Positions 1-6,592 of a stretch of 7,649 nt of DNA are shown piece by piece (the stretch's first letter is position 1; every line of letters begins with the position of its first letter). Position numbers and translations under genes: made by a program. Below the pieces are notes generated by a model, which was given only the letters and a program-made list of their open reading frames with translations, did not search any database and was not told the origin of the DNA. The DNA comes from JALVCQ01 sp964452325 (lineage in GTDB: Bacteria; Bacteroidota; Bacteroidia; JAADEI01; JALVCQ01): the NCBI GenBank assembly GCA_964452325.1, contig CAYVLB010000088.1, positions 1-7,649 on the forward strand. The letters are read 5' to 3'.

Positions 1-176
1 CTCACCAAGTTATGACACCCAATCCGCACACAATTCAACCCCATCAACGGGCAGAAGAAGCTATGAGAATATTTTCACAACACAAAATTTCTCAATTGCC
101 AGTGGTAGACAAGCATAAACACTACTTAGGTATGATTCATCTTCACGACCTATACCGCGAAGGATTTGAAGTATAG
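1..176 (+). CDS. kdsD: KdsD-like arabinose-5-phosphate isomerase, C-terminal CBS domain (5' end outside window)
   Basis: Fifty-seven codons are readable from base 3 to the TAG at 174-176. They begin HQVMTPNP, the usual opening of a CBS domain after a linker, continue through an amphipathic helix (AEEAMRIFSQHKIS) and the QLPVVD strand, and end YLGMIHLHDLYREGFEV. The ending closely resembles the HMHDLLRAG tail of KdsD/KpsF proteins, which carry a SIS sugar-isomerase domain followed by two CBS domains. The family converts D-ribulose 5-phosphate to D-arabinose 5-phosphate in the cytoplasm, the first step towards Kdo. Only the second CBS domain is visible, so the SIS domain and its catalytic residues cannot be checked. 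A different CBS-domain protein is possible but less likely given the HLHDL tail and the lipopolysaccharide genes nearby. The next gene starts 35 bases downstream. Confidence 0.78.
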   Translation, partial: HQVMTPNPHTIQPHQRAEEAMRIFSQHKISQLPVVDKHKHYLGMIHLHDLYREGFEV

Positions 177-196
177 TCATTGAAAAAGTCCCTTCA

Positions 197-204
197 TACT
201 TTTG
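197..204 (+). promoter_or_regulatory. Candidate Bacteroidota-type -7 box (TACTTTTG)
   Basis: TACTTTTG exactly matches the TAnnTTTG -7 consensus of Bacteroidota primary sigma factor promoters and lies in the 35-base gap after the kdsD-like gene. No TTTG or TTG is well spaced for a -33 box: the TTG at 180-182 leaves only 14 bases and the TTTG at 165-168 leaves 28. If used, transcription would begin at about 210-212. The methyltransferase ATG at 212 would then be leaderless, and the second ATG at 233 would have a leader of about 20 bases. The box is short, so chance is possible. Confidence 0.3.
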
Positions 205-211
205 CCACCCT

Positions 212-1105
212 ATGAAAACTGAACGCATCGGAATGACCGCCCTCACGCCACCTCCCACTGATCCACTATGTGGAAAGGCAACCGACCCCCAGTATTTGTA
301 TTCAATTGAAGGATATGCCCACTGGCGATGCCGTCGGTGCGGTATTGTCATCAATTATCCCCAGCCCTCTGATGAAGCATTGGCCAAAATCTATTCAGAA
401 AGCTATTTCGACGTTACCGGACGCTCCGTGAACCCCGAAGGGGCACGAAAAGCCAAACTGAGAACCTTTCATCGCAACTATCAATGGGTGGTCGATAAGC
501 TCCCCGCAGGAGCTAAAGTACTGGATATTGGAGCAGGTGAAGGATTTGCAATGGAAGTGGCTCGAGAGCTGGGGTATGATGTATACGGATTGGAGCTATC
601 GGAAAGTGCTTACCAACAGCTGGTACACAAATTCGGTGCCGATCGGATTTTTCATACCAATATCGAGGCCTTCGAGGCTTCACTTCAATTTGACCTTATT
701 ACAATGTTCGATCTTATCGAACATCCACGAAACCCTGCCCAAGTCGTGTCAAAAGTGGCCCAAATGCTTCGCAAGGGAGGGTTTCTCATGATCTCCACTC
801 CCGATACCGGATCACTGAGTGCTCGCCTGATGGGAAAGCATTGGGTGCATTATAAACCCGAACACCTGTTTTATTTCAACAAACAAAACATAACGGAACT
901 TCTGCGTCCTTATTTTGAAAACATTCAGGTCCACTCACACAAAAAGCTCCTCACTAAAGAATATATTGCAGCATACAACACAACTTACATTCGTCCGCCA
1001 CTCCAGCAGATAGTCGCCCTTGGTCTGACACTACTTCCCCGTGGCATGACCATTTCTCTGCCCTCAGGAGAGCTATTTGCAATGGCCCGAAAATCTGCTG
1101 CATGA
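212..1105 (+). CDS. Class I SAM-dependent methyltransferase (Methyltransf_23 type) with N-terminal metal-ribbon-like segment
   Basis: The 297-residue product has the standard layout of this family. An N-terminal ribbon-like segment (residues 17-50) has Cys20, Cys40 and Cys43. The Rossmann methyltransferase domain starts with VLDIGAGEG (103-111, SAM-binding motif I) and the acidic strand-2 end YGLELSE (125-131). It continues with FDLITMFDLIEHPRNP (160-175), LRKGGFLMISTPDTGS (186-201) and the HWVHYKPEHLFYF segment (210-222) typical of Methyltransf_23. Such enzymes methylate small molecules and occur often in surface-glycan clusters, where they may modify a sugar or nucleotide sugar; the substrate here is unknown. 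The protein looks cytosolic. The first ribbon cysteine is replaced by Asp17. The 212 ATG has no Shine-Dalgarno; the ATG at 233 (residue 8) is an equally good start and fits the TACTTTTG box better. Its stop overlaps the next start as ATGA, suggesting coupled translation. Confidence 0.88.
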   Translation: MKTERIGMTALTPPPTDPLCGKATDPQYLYSIEGYAHWRCRRCGIVINYPQPSDEALAKIYSESYFDVTGRSVNPEGARKAKLRTFHRNYQWVVDKLPAGAKVLDIGAGEGFAMEVARELGYDVYGLELSESAYQQLVHKFGADRIFHTNIEAFEASLQFDLITMFDLIEHPRNPAQVVSKVAQMLRKGGFLMISTPDTGSLSARLMGKHWVHYKPEHLFYFNKQNITELLRPYFENIQVHSHKKLLTKEYIAAYNTTYIRPPLQQIVALGLTLLPRGMTISLPSGELFAMARKSAA

Positions 1106-2751
1106 ACGGTCCTGCCACATCATTTACCGATACGATGCCGAGGTGGGGCTGGGCACTCCTGATATCTGCGTTAATCTTCAGTGCATATCAGTTAAGCCGC
1201 GAAGCAGCTTATGAATTTGTACGAGCTCAACGGGATCATGGGTCGGATGTAGACGTTTTATTATCCAACCGGGTATTTCAGCAATGGGGGTTTCGGGAGG
1301 TGGAAGGACGGATCTACCAATGGGGCGTGACAACAGTGCCGTCTTATAAAGGGTATCCGCCCCTACCCAATTGGGGTTATTACGGACTTACCTTACTTGG
1401 TCTTGAAGGTATATCTGCACATCGATATGCCATGGCAACGATTGCATGGATAGGGTTGATCATCTCGTTTTTAGCTATTCGCCGATGGTTTGACTGGCGT
1501 TATGGATTGGGTGTAGTCGTTTATATGGCAACACTTCCTTTTTTCGTCAGAATGGGAGCTGGATTTCATCAATATCCCTATTCTTTTGTATTGTGGCCTG
1601 CTATGTTGTGGGCGATTGCGCACTGGACAGCCTGCCCACGGCAGATCGGACGAATTGGGCTACTGATCCTTATTGCTTTTTTACTGACGCTTACCACATA
1701 TGAATATGTACTTTATAGCCTGGTTGTTGGAAGTGGATATGTCTATTGGCGAGGCAGTTCCCGGCAACAACTTCTATGGCTATGGCTATGGATGGGGGTC
1801 GGCATCGGTGCTGCACTGGGTTTGTGGTATGGAATAAATATTCTCGAAAACGGATGGGAAGCTTTTGTCCATGACTTATTGTATCGTCTCCAACGACGGA
1901 CGGCCAGCGCACCTGTCGGAATTGATGCTACCCGGGGAATGCTCAAGTATTTATATCGCTTCGAGAAGGAATTAGGGCCAGGGGCATTTGTGTCATTCGG
2001 ACTATTTCTTTTGCTTCGGCTAAATCATGCAACAAGGTCCTACCGCTGGCTCATCCTTATTCTTTGGTTAGGTGGTATGTCTTGGACAGTAGCGATGTTT
2101 TCACATGCCATGCACCATAGTTATTTTGTGGTGGTGCGGTCGTATTACTTGCCGATGGCATTGACCTTTACCTATCTATTTATTTTCTTTTATCAAAAAT
2201 GGCGCATGAATATAGGGCATCGACGAATTGGATGGGGAGTTGCCATGGGGATCCTTGTTTTTCTTCAGCTGGATCGGATGATGGAAGTATTCGCCTTAGA
2301 ACGGGAGGAGTTGGTGCCTGGCGGGGCACGCCAAGCTATCGAGGCAATCGTAGCCAACGGCAGTCGATGGAAAGTGTTGTATTCAATGCATCCAGTCGAG
2401 GAGCGGCGCGTATGGGAATACTATTTTGTAAAGGCAGCCGATACCCCTATTACCACAGGTATCCTGACATTTCCACTGAACATCTCAGACAGCCTCCAAA
2501 ACTACTGCCCCCATCTTGCAATGGTAGTATCTAAAAACAATGCCTCCCTTTTTTATCGCCTCTATGATCCTCATCGCGGCGGTCCAATTAGTAGTCGCTT
2601 ACGTCGTGTGATCGGGAATAAATCCCTGCCCCCCCCGGAAGAGACTCACCTTTTGTTGCGGCAAATGCGTTCTTGCATTGCCTATGAAGATGCACGCTAC
2701 GTGCTATTGTTTCCATGCTCATGCACTTCAATCCTAACGGATGCGCACTGA
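1102..2751 (+). CDS. Polytopic membrane protein, probable GT-C fold glycosyltransferase
   Basis: The 549-residue protein has about 11-12 hydrophobic segments, roughly at residues 14-31, 110-126, 133-148, 157-173, 183-198, 200-215, 222-246, 293-306, 314-332, 340-365 and 376-390. After the first helix comes a long polar loop with HGSDVD (46-51) and YKGYPPLPNWGYYGL (82-96). This resembles the first periplasmic loop of lipid-linked-sugar transferases of the ArnT/PMT kind, which have acidic catalytic residues and a PPLPYW-like motif. A soluble C-terminal domain covers about 395-549. Members of this fold act at the inner membrane, taking sugars from polyprenyl-phosphate donors. I cannot name a family or substrate; a Wzy-like polymerase is less likely because of the PPLP loop. 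The start rests on the ATGA overlap with the methyltransferase; Met12 at 1135 is an alternative. It overlaps the next gene by 11 bases. An 8-C run (2629-2636) lies in its 3' part. Confidence 0.72.
   Translation: MNGPATSFTDTMPRWGWALLISALIFSAYQLSREAAYEFVRAQRDHGSDVDVLLSNRVFQQWGFREVEGRIYQWGVTTVPSYKGYPPLPNWGYYGLTLLGLEGISAHRYAMATIAWIGLIISFLAIRRWFDWRYGLGVVVYMATLPFFVRMGAGFHQYPYSFVLWPAMLWAIAHWTACPRQIGRIGLLILIAFLLTLTTYEYVLYSLVVGSGYVYWRGSSRQQLLWLWLWMGVGIGAALGLWYGINILENGWEAFVHDLLYRLQRRTASAPVGIDATRGMLKYLYRFEKELGPGAFVSFGLFLLLRLNHATRSYRWLILILWLGGMSWTVAMFSHAMHHSYFVVVRSYYLPMALTFTYLFIFFYQKWRMNIGHRRIGWGVAMGILVFLQLDRMMEVFALEREELVPGGARQAIEAIVANGSRWKVLYSMHPVEERRVWEYYFVKAADTPITTGILTFPLNISDSLQNYCPHLAMVVSKNNASLFYRLYDPHRGGPISSRLRRVIGNKSLPPPEETHLLLRQMRSCIAYEDARYVLLFPCSCTSILTDAH
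1774..1791 (+). repeat. Three tandem copies of CTATGG within a transmembrane segment
   Basis: CTATGG is repeated three times head to tail and in frame, encoding Leu-Trp-Leu-Trp-Leu-Trp (residues 225-230) at the start of a long hydrophobic segment of the GT-C-like protein. Because the unit is 6 bases, gain or loss of a copy would lengthen or shorten the helix without a frameshift. Nothing shows that the copy number varies. Confidence 0.8.
2629..2636 (+). repeat. Homopolymer of 8 C in the 3' part of the GT-C-like gene
   Basis: Eight consecutive C encode part of a Leu-Pro-Pro-Pro-Glu stretch around residues 509-513 of the membrane protein. A one-base slip in either direction replaces the last 37 or so residues with another frame. 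It is the longest mononucleotide run I noticed in the window. It is somewhat short for a classical phase-variable tract. Confidence 0.85.
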
Positions 2752-3889
2752 GTTCATGCGGCGGGTTGACCGCTGGTTAGGGAAAGTAGCTCTCTGGGGC
2801 TCTACCTATTGGGGTCCATTCTTCCGGAAAGTCCGTCCTGCAACGCAACGCGTTGTGATTGCCAAGTTTTTTGGCTTGGGAAGCATCATACACACCTACC
2901 GCCTTTTAGATGCCTTATATTCGGAAGGCTATGAAGTCGCTTTTCTTACCTTTTCGGCCAACGTTCCGTTTCTTCGAAAACTAAAAGGAGTCCAGCATAC
3001 CTTTGGAATCGACCCCACAACCATCCATGCAATGGCGACCTCCTCATGGCGTGTGGTTCGTGCCATGAACCATTGGGCCCCCAATACGTACATTGACTTA
3101 GAGCTCTTTTCGTACTACTCAGCGATAATGGGCGTATTTTCCAATGCCCCAACCCGCATTGCCTTCTTTTCGGCAATACGCCCTCGACGCTTCTATATGA
3201 CCCATCGCATCCGATGGAACCCTTTTTTCCATGTGTCCCGAAACTATCTGGAATTTGCGCGTCCGTTGGTGAGTCAATCCACATTCAAAAATGCCGCTCG
3301 TCGTTTTACCGCCGAAGAAATATTTCAAACCCTCCCTTCGAGAAGCCCCATCAATTCTCCCTACATTGTGCTAGCACCCTTTGCTAGCGATACCTTAGCT
3401 GGCCTCAAAATGTGGCCGATAGCCCATTGGCAAACGCTTATTGAATATCTGGGGAACGCCTATCCTGAATTCCCGCTGGTAATTATCGGAACTCACAATG
3501 ACCTTTGTGGGGCTGCTGAACTTTTGCAAAATGTCCGCCACCCAGCACTGATTAATCAAGTAGGCAAAACAACCCTTGAAGACCTTTATGCGCTGGTAGC
3601 TCACGCATCGCTGACCATTGCCATTGACAGCTTTCCATTTCATCTATCCACTTTATTAGGACGTCCCACTATTGGACTGTTTGGCCCCGAGACGCCTATC
3701 CACTATGGATCAGATGACCAACCCCATAGCATGGCATTAAGCAGTGGAATCATGTGTAGCCCATGCATCAATGTGTATGCTGGAAAGGTATCTGAACTGC
3801 TATGTACCGATAATCAATGTCTTCAGCGCATCCGCCCGGAAACAGTGATGGAAATCATTCAACGACGGAAAATATTAGCCGTACGTTAA
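2741..3889 (+). CDS. Glycosyltransferase family 9 (heptosyltransferase-like)
   Basis: The 382-residue product has a two-domain GT-B layout like WaaC/WaaF. The N-terminal Rossmann domain begins VVIAKFFGLGSIIHT (38-52). The C-terminal domain has KMWPIAHW (223-230), VVIIG-like strand LVIIGTHND (246-254), QVGKTTLEDLYALVAHA (273-289), AIDSFPFH (294-301) and GLFGPETP (312-319). Cys339, Cys342, Cys355 and Cys360 form the paired-cysteine tail common in many GT9 proteins. Family members transfer heptose from ADP-heptose to the lipopolysaccharide core on the cytoplasmic face of the inner membrane. Lys223, Asp296 and His301 align with donor-site residues of WaaC, but Ser48 occupies the position of its proposed catalytic base, Asp13. 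The ATG at 2741 overlaps the upstream gene; an ATG at 2756 gives MRRVDRWLG, resembling the N-terminal extension of many GT9 proteins, and may be the true start. The hldD gene nearby supports a heptose donor but does not prove it. Confidence 0.87.
   Translation: MRTEFMRRVDRWLGKVALWGSTYWGPFFRKVRPATQRVVIAKFFGLGSIIHTYRLLDALYSEGYEVAFLTFSANVPFLRKLKGVQHTFGIDPTTIHAMATSSWRVVRAMNHWAPNTYIDLELFSYYSAIMGVFSNAPTRIAFFSAIRPRRFYMTHRIRWNPFFHVSRNYLEFARPLVSQSTFKNAARRFTAEEIFQTLPSRSPINSPYIVLAPFASDTLAGLKMWPIAHWQTLIEYLGNAYPEFPLVIIGTHNDLCGAAELLQNVRHPALINQVGKTTLEDLYALVAHASLTIAIDSFPFHLSTLLGRPTIGLFGPETPIHYGSDDQPHSMALSSGIMCSPCINVYAGKVSELLCTDNQCLQRIRPETVMEIIQRRKILAVR
3886..3889. other. TTAA shared by two convergent stop codons
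   Basis: The palindrome TTAA supplies both stops: TAA at 3887-3889 ends the plus-strand family 9 glycosyltransferase, and the complement of 3886-3888 is the TAA that ends minus-strand hldD. The genes therefore overlap tail to tail with no intergenic base. I see no hairpin plus T-run on either strand here, so transcripts from both sides may extend into the opposite gene. Confidence 0.9.
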
Positions 3890-4857
3890 TAGTGCTTTTG
3901 GGGTACCAGAAATGCCTTAACATACTCAAAGACGCCTTCCTCCACCGGCGTAAATGATCGATTGTACCCTATATTTCTCAATTTATCCATTACTGCCTCG
4001 GTGAAATATTGATACCGACCTCGAATAGATTCAGGCATTTCGATATACTCGATTTGAACCGGTAACTGGAGGGCCTTAAAAATAGGTGTCACCAAGTCAA
4101 CAAACGTCCGTGCGGTTCCTGTGCCCAAGTTGTATATGTCTGAACGGGGCCGTGTTTCGAACAAGAATCGGATGACCTCTGCCACATCGCGAACATAGAT
4201 AAAATCACGACGCTGTTGCCCATCATCATATTCTGGGCGATACGATTTGAACAGACTTACCTTCCCCCCCTGTCGCACCTGATGGAATGCATGAAAAACT
4301 ACACTTGCCATCCGTCCCTTATGGTACTCATTGGGACCATAAACATTAAAGAATTTCAGTCCGGCCCAAAAAGGGGGTGCATTGCCTTGTCGGACCTGTT
4401 GAAGGACCCACAAATCGAACCGATGCTTGGACCATCCATAGGGATTGAGGGGCCGGAGGCGAGGAAGTAGCGAAAGGTCATCCGAGAAACCAAATTCTCC
4501 TCCCCCATAGGTTGCTGCCGACGATGCATAAATCAATGGAATCTCATAACGAACCGCCAATTCCCAGATCTGTTGAGAATACCGATAGTTCAAGCGTTCA
4601 AAAATCGATTCGTCAAATTCCATTGTATCCGTTCGGGCACCCAAATGGATAATACCAGAAACCTCCTTCCTATGCCGACAGATATAGTCAAACAATGCAT
4701 CCCGATCTATCCGTAAAGCTGGAATACTCGTATAATTGAGCTCTTTGTTTGCCCGACCAAATGCATCACTCAATACCAAAGGTCCCACATCCTGCTTGGC
4801 CAAGTAGGCCGCCACGTAACTACCGATAAATCCGGCGGCACCGGTGATGATGATCAT
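3886..4857 (-). CDS. hldD: ADP-L-glycero-D-manno-heptose 6-epimerase
   Basis: HldD converts ADP-D-glycero-D-manno-heptose to the L-glycero form used by heptosyltransferases for the lipopolysaccharide inner core, in the cytoplasm. The 323-residue protein is a short-chain dehydrogenase-fold enzyme starting MIIITGAAGFIGS (GxxGxxG at Gly6, Gly9, Gly12). HldD hallmarks follow: YASSAATYGGG (110-120), NPYGWSK (138-144, Tyr140 and Lys144), FFNVYGPNEYHKGRMASV (169-186), RRDFIYVRDVAEV (216-228), YNLGTG (242-247) and RGRYQYFTEA (279-288). Tyr140 and Lys180 align with Tyr140 and Lys178, the base pair proposed for the E. coli enzyme. It is slightly longer than E. coli HldD (310), mainly from a YRPEYDDGQQ insertion (206-215). 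I chose the ATG at 4857 because it places the nucleotide-binding motif at the N-terminus, as in E. coli HldD; an in-frame TTG at 4881 adds eight residues without similarity. It is the only minus-strand gene here. Its heptose partners GmhA, HldE and GmhB are not in the window. Confidence 0.94.
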   Translation of the reverse strand: MIIITGAAGFIGSYVAAYLAKQDVGPLVLSDAFGRANKELNYTSIPALRIDRDALFDYICRHRKEVSGIIHLGARTDTMEFDESIFERLNYRYSQQIWELAVRYEIPLIYASSAATYGGGEFGFSDDLSLLPRLRPLNPYGWSKHRFDLWVLQQVRQGNAPPFWAGLKFFNVYGPNEYHKGRMASVVFHAFHQVRQGGKVSLFKSYRPEYDDGQQRRDFIYVRDVAEVIRFLFETRPRSDIYNLGTGTARTFVDLVTPIFKALQLPVQIEYIEMPESIRGRYQYFTEAVMDKLRNIGYNRSFTPVEEGVFEYVKAFLVPQKHY

Positions 4858-4891
4858 CGTAGCGGGTAGGTTGCTTATCAATTCCCTGAGG

Positions 4892-4925
4892 CAAAGATTG
4901 AAAATTTGAATGTAAAAGAGACAAA
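4892..4925 (-). promoter_or_regulatory. Candidate Bacteroidota-type promoter for hldD
   Basis: On the minus strand, AATCTTTG (4899-4892) matches TAnnTTTG at all but the first base. A TTTG (4925-4922) lies 22 bases upstream as a possible -33 box, slightly wider than usual. A start site near 4885 would leave a leader of about 28 bases before the ATG at 4857 but only a few bases before the TTG at 4881, which favours the ATG. The same 131-base divergent gap must also serve the plus-strand gene at 4989. There TTGAAA (4898-4903), 18 bases and CAAAAT (4922-4927) form a weak sigma-70-like alternative, and TTACTTTG (4964-4971) a near match to the -7 box. None is decisive. Confidence 0.25.
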
Positions 4926-4988
4926 ATTCCAGGCATCATCTACATCATTGCTATTTTCAGTATTTACTTTGTACCTTGAAGGCAATCC

Positions 4989-6581
4989 ATGAAAATGCGT
5001 AGTGAGCTGGCTACCTACTCATCAATCCTCACGCAATTCTCATACCTCCATTCCCTATTGAATAAATTTCCCGTCCGTGGCACCCCCCTTCGACAACGCC
5101 GTATCGCATTTACATATTTGGTGCAGCATCGCTTTTTTGCCCTTTTCTATGGGTTTTGGGCGGCGTGGCTCCAACGATTGGGAGCAGAAGTAACCATTAT
5201 CTACGATGACAACCAATTAGACATTATTGATGCCATTCATTACCGACACATTCGTTCCTCATCAGGCCAAACTCCACTACTGAATCCTTATCGCCGATGG
5301 TTAATGCGCTGGAAAAGCCCCTTTCTAAAATGGGCACTTTCTCGCTACTTCCCTGCTATCCAGTGGCGCGCGCTTTCGACTGTCTTATCGGATGCGCCCA
5401 ACAATGCCCTCACCGATCCCGAATACGATCGATTCATCAATCCCCATGTGTTTGCATCGCTGGTACGTTTTTTTGAAAAAGATAACCTTTCAGAAGATAC
5501 GACCCTACCTGTGGAACGATTCCAGAAGCGGTATCGCCAACACGCATTACAAATCTTCCGCATGGGGAAATGGATCACTTCCGTTTTGCGGCCTCACCTG
5601 ATCATCTCTCATCATGGATTCTATACCACTTGGGGACCTGCTTACGATTGGGTGGCCGACTGCGGAATTGCCCGACGCGTTTTAAAACCCTATTCATATG
5701 CAGGTGAGCAATACGGACTCATCACCAGCAACGACGACATCTACGCATTAACGGATGCTGATAAACAATCCATCCGGTCGCTTGATTTAACTCCAAAGCA
5801 AATTCAAGAGGTTGAGGATTTTATGAACCAACGAATGAAAGGCAAGGGAATCGATGTACGCCATTTGTACGGCCATCGGATTCAAAATGCCCACCCTACC
5901 ATTTCTTCATTCGCCCAGCGCATTCGTCACACATCACCGCATGCCCGAATTATTGGTCTATTTCCCAACGTCATTTGGGATGCCAACCTCCAAAAATCAC
6001 ATCGGGTATTCAATGGACTCCTGGATTGGATACGATCTACTATCGAGTGGGCAGATAAAGTACCCCATGGAGTTATTATCCGGATTCATCCCTCAGAAGC
6101 AACCGTAATGCGAGGAACCTATTCACTGGCAGATGAAATCCAAAAAATGCATGTTGACACTTCAAAGGTACTCATCATACCAGCCGAAGATCCCGTTAGT
6201 TCTTACTGGCTGATTCAGCAAGTTTTAGATACGGCGGTAGTATATACAGGCTTTCTAGGAGTGGAAGCTGCCTATTTGGGAAAACCAACGCTTACGGCCG
6301 CTTATAGCCCCTATAGCGAACTGGGCGTTCTTCACGAACCCTCCGACAAAATGCATTACTTCACGCTCTTAAATCAACCCCACCTTGACCCTCCACCCGA
6401 TGCTGCCCACAATGCCCGACGGATCATCTATTACCTCATTCGGCACTTTCGATGGAGCTTTCCGATGATTCGTGCTACCCCACAGGGTGGACGCAACGTT
6501 GACCTCCGACGTGTGCGTGCGGAGCACCTCCAATCGGATGAAATGGATCGAGTGCTACACCGGATATTCAATATACCTTAA
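4989..6581 (+). CDS. Capsule-type GT-B glycosyltransferase-like protein
   Basis: The 530-residue product has no signal peptide and looks cytosolic. Its N-terminal half resembles a Rossmann domain: RRIAFTYLVQHRFF (37-50), AEVTIIYDD (66-74) and a later strand LRPHLIISHHGFYTTWGP (200-217). Its C-terminal half has IIGLFPNVIWDANL (321-334), a helix containing WIRSTIEW (347-354), the HP motif VIIRIHPSE (362-370), PAEDPVSSYWLI (398-409) and YTGFLGVEAAYLGKPTL (419-435). The RxHP plus (S/T)xxxxEAxxxGKP pair is characteristic of GT-B proteins of capsule biosynthesis, including the KpsC/KpsS group that transfers Kdo, and is the main basis for the call. The exact family, donor and acceptor are not recognised. 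A weak GAAGG lies 6 bases before the ATG, and a second ATG follows at 4995. The gene is divergent from hldD and 60 bases upstream of pseB, so a role in the same surface-glycan pathway is likely. Confidence 0.65.
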   Translation: MKMRSELATYSSILTQFSYLHSLLNKFPVRGTPLRQRRIAFTYLVQHRFFALFYGFWAAWLQRLGAEVTIIYDDNQLDIIDAIHYRHIRSSSGQTPLLNPYRRWLMRWKSPFLKWALSRYFPAIQWRALSTVLSDAPNNALTDPEYDRFINPHVFASLVRFFEKDNLSEDTTLPVERFQKRYRQHALQIFRMGKWITSVLRPHLIISHHGFYTTWGPAYDWVADCGIARRVLKPYSYAGEQYGLITSNDDIYALTDADKQSIRSLDLTPKQIQEVEDFMNQRMKGKGIDVRHLYGHRIQNAHPTISSFAQRIRHTSPHARIIGLFPNVIWDANLQKSHRVFNGLLDWIRSTIEWADKVPHGVIIRIHPSEATVMRGTYSLADEIQKMHVDTSKVLIIPAEDPVSSYWLIQQVLDTAVVYTGFLGVEAAYLGKPTLTAAYSPYSELGVLHEPSDKMHYFTLLNQPHLDPPPDAAHNARRIIYYLIRHFRWSFPMIRATPQGGRNVDLRRVRAEHLQSDEMDRVLHRIFNIP

Positions 6582-6592
6582 GTGACGAACCC

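Noticed and set aside
61..354. Minus-strand open frame of 97 codons over the start of the methyltransferase gene
   Set aside because: It overlaps the end of the kdsD-like gene and the start of the methyltransferase, both of which have clear family motifs; the translation shows no recognisable domain.
664..681. Short direct repeat GAGGCCTTCGAGGCTTC in the methyltransferase gene
   Set aside because: It encodes Glu-Ala-Phe-Glu-Ala-Ser in an ordinary region of the domain and is explained by codon use.
2199..2534. Plus-strand open frame of 111 codons inside the GT-C-like gene
   Set aside because: It lies entirely within the longer coding frame, has low-complexity Ser/Arg/Gly-rich content typical of a shifted frame, and no start signal or family motif.
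2846..2855. Palindrome CAACGCGTTG as a possible operator
   Set aside because: It is only 10 bases, occurs once, and lies inside the conserved coding part of the GT9 gene; chance is sufficient.
2946..3284. Minus-strand open frame of 112 codons opposite the GT9 gene
   Set aside because: It is antisense to well-supported GT9 sequence and encodes no recognisable motif.
4216..4470. Plus-strand open frame of 84 codons opposite hldD
   Set aside because: It is antisense to the most conserved part of HldD (NPYGWSK to RRDFIYV), so its openness follows from codon composition.
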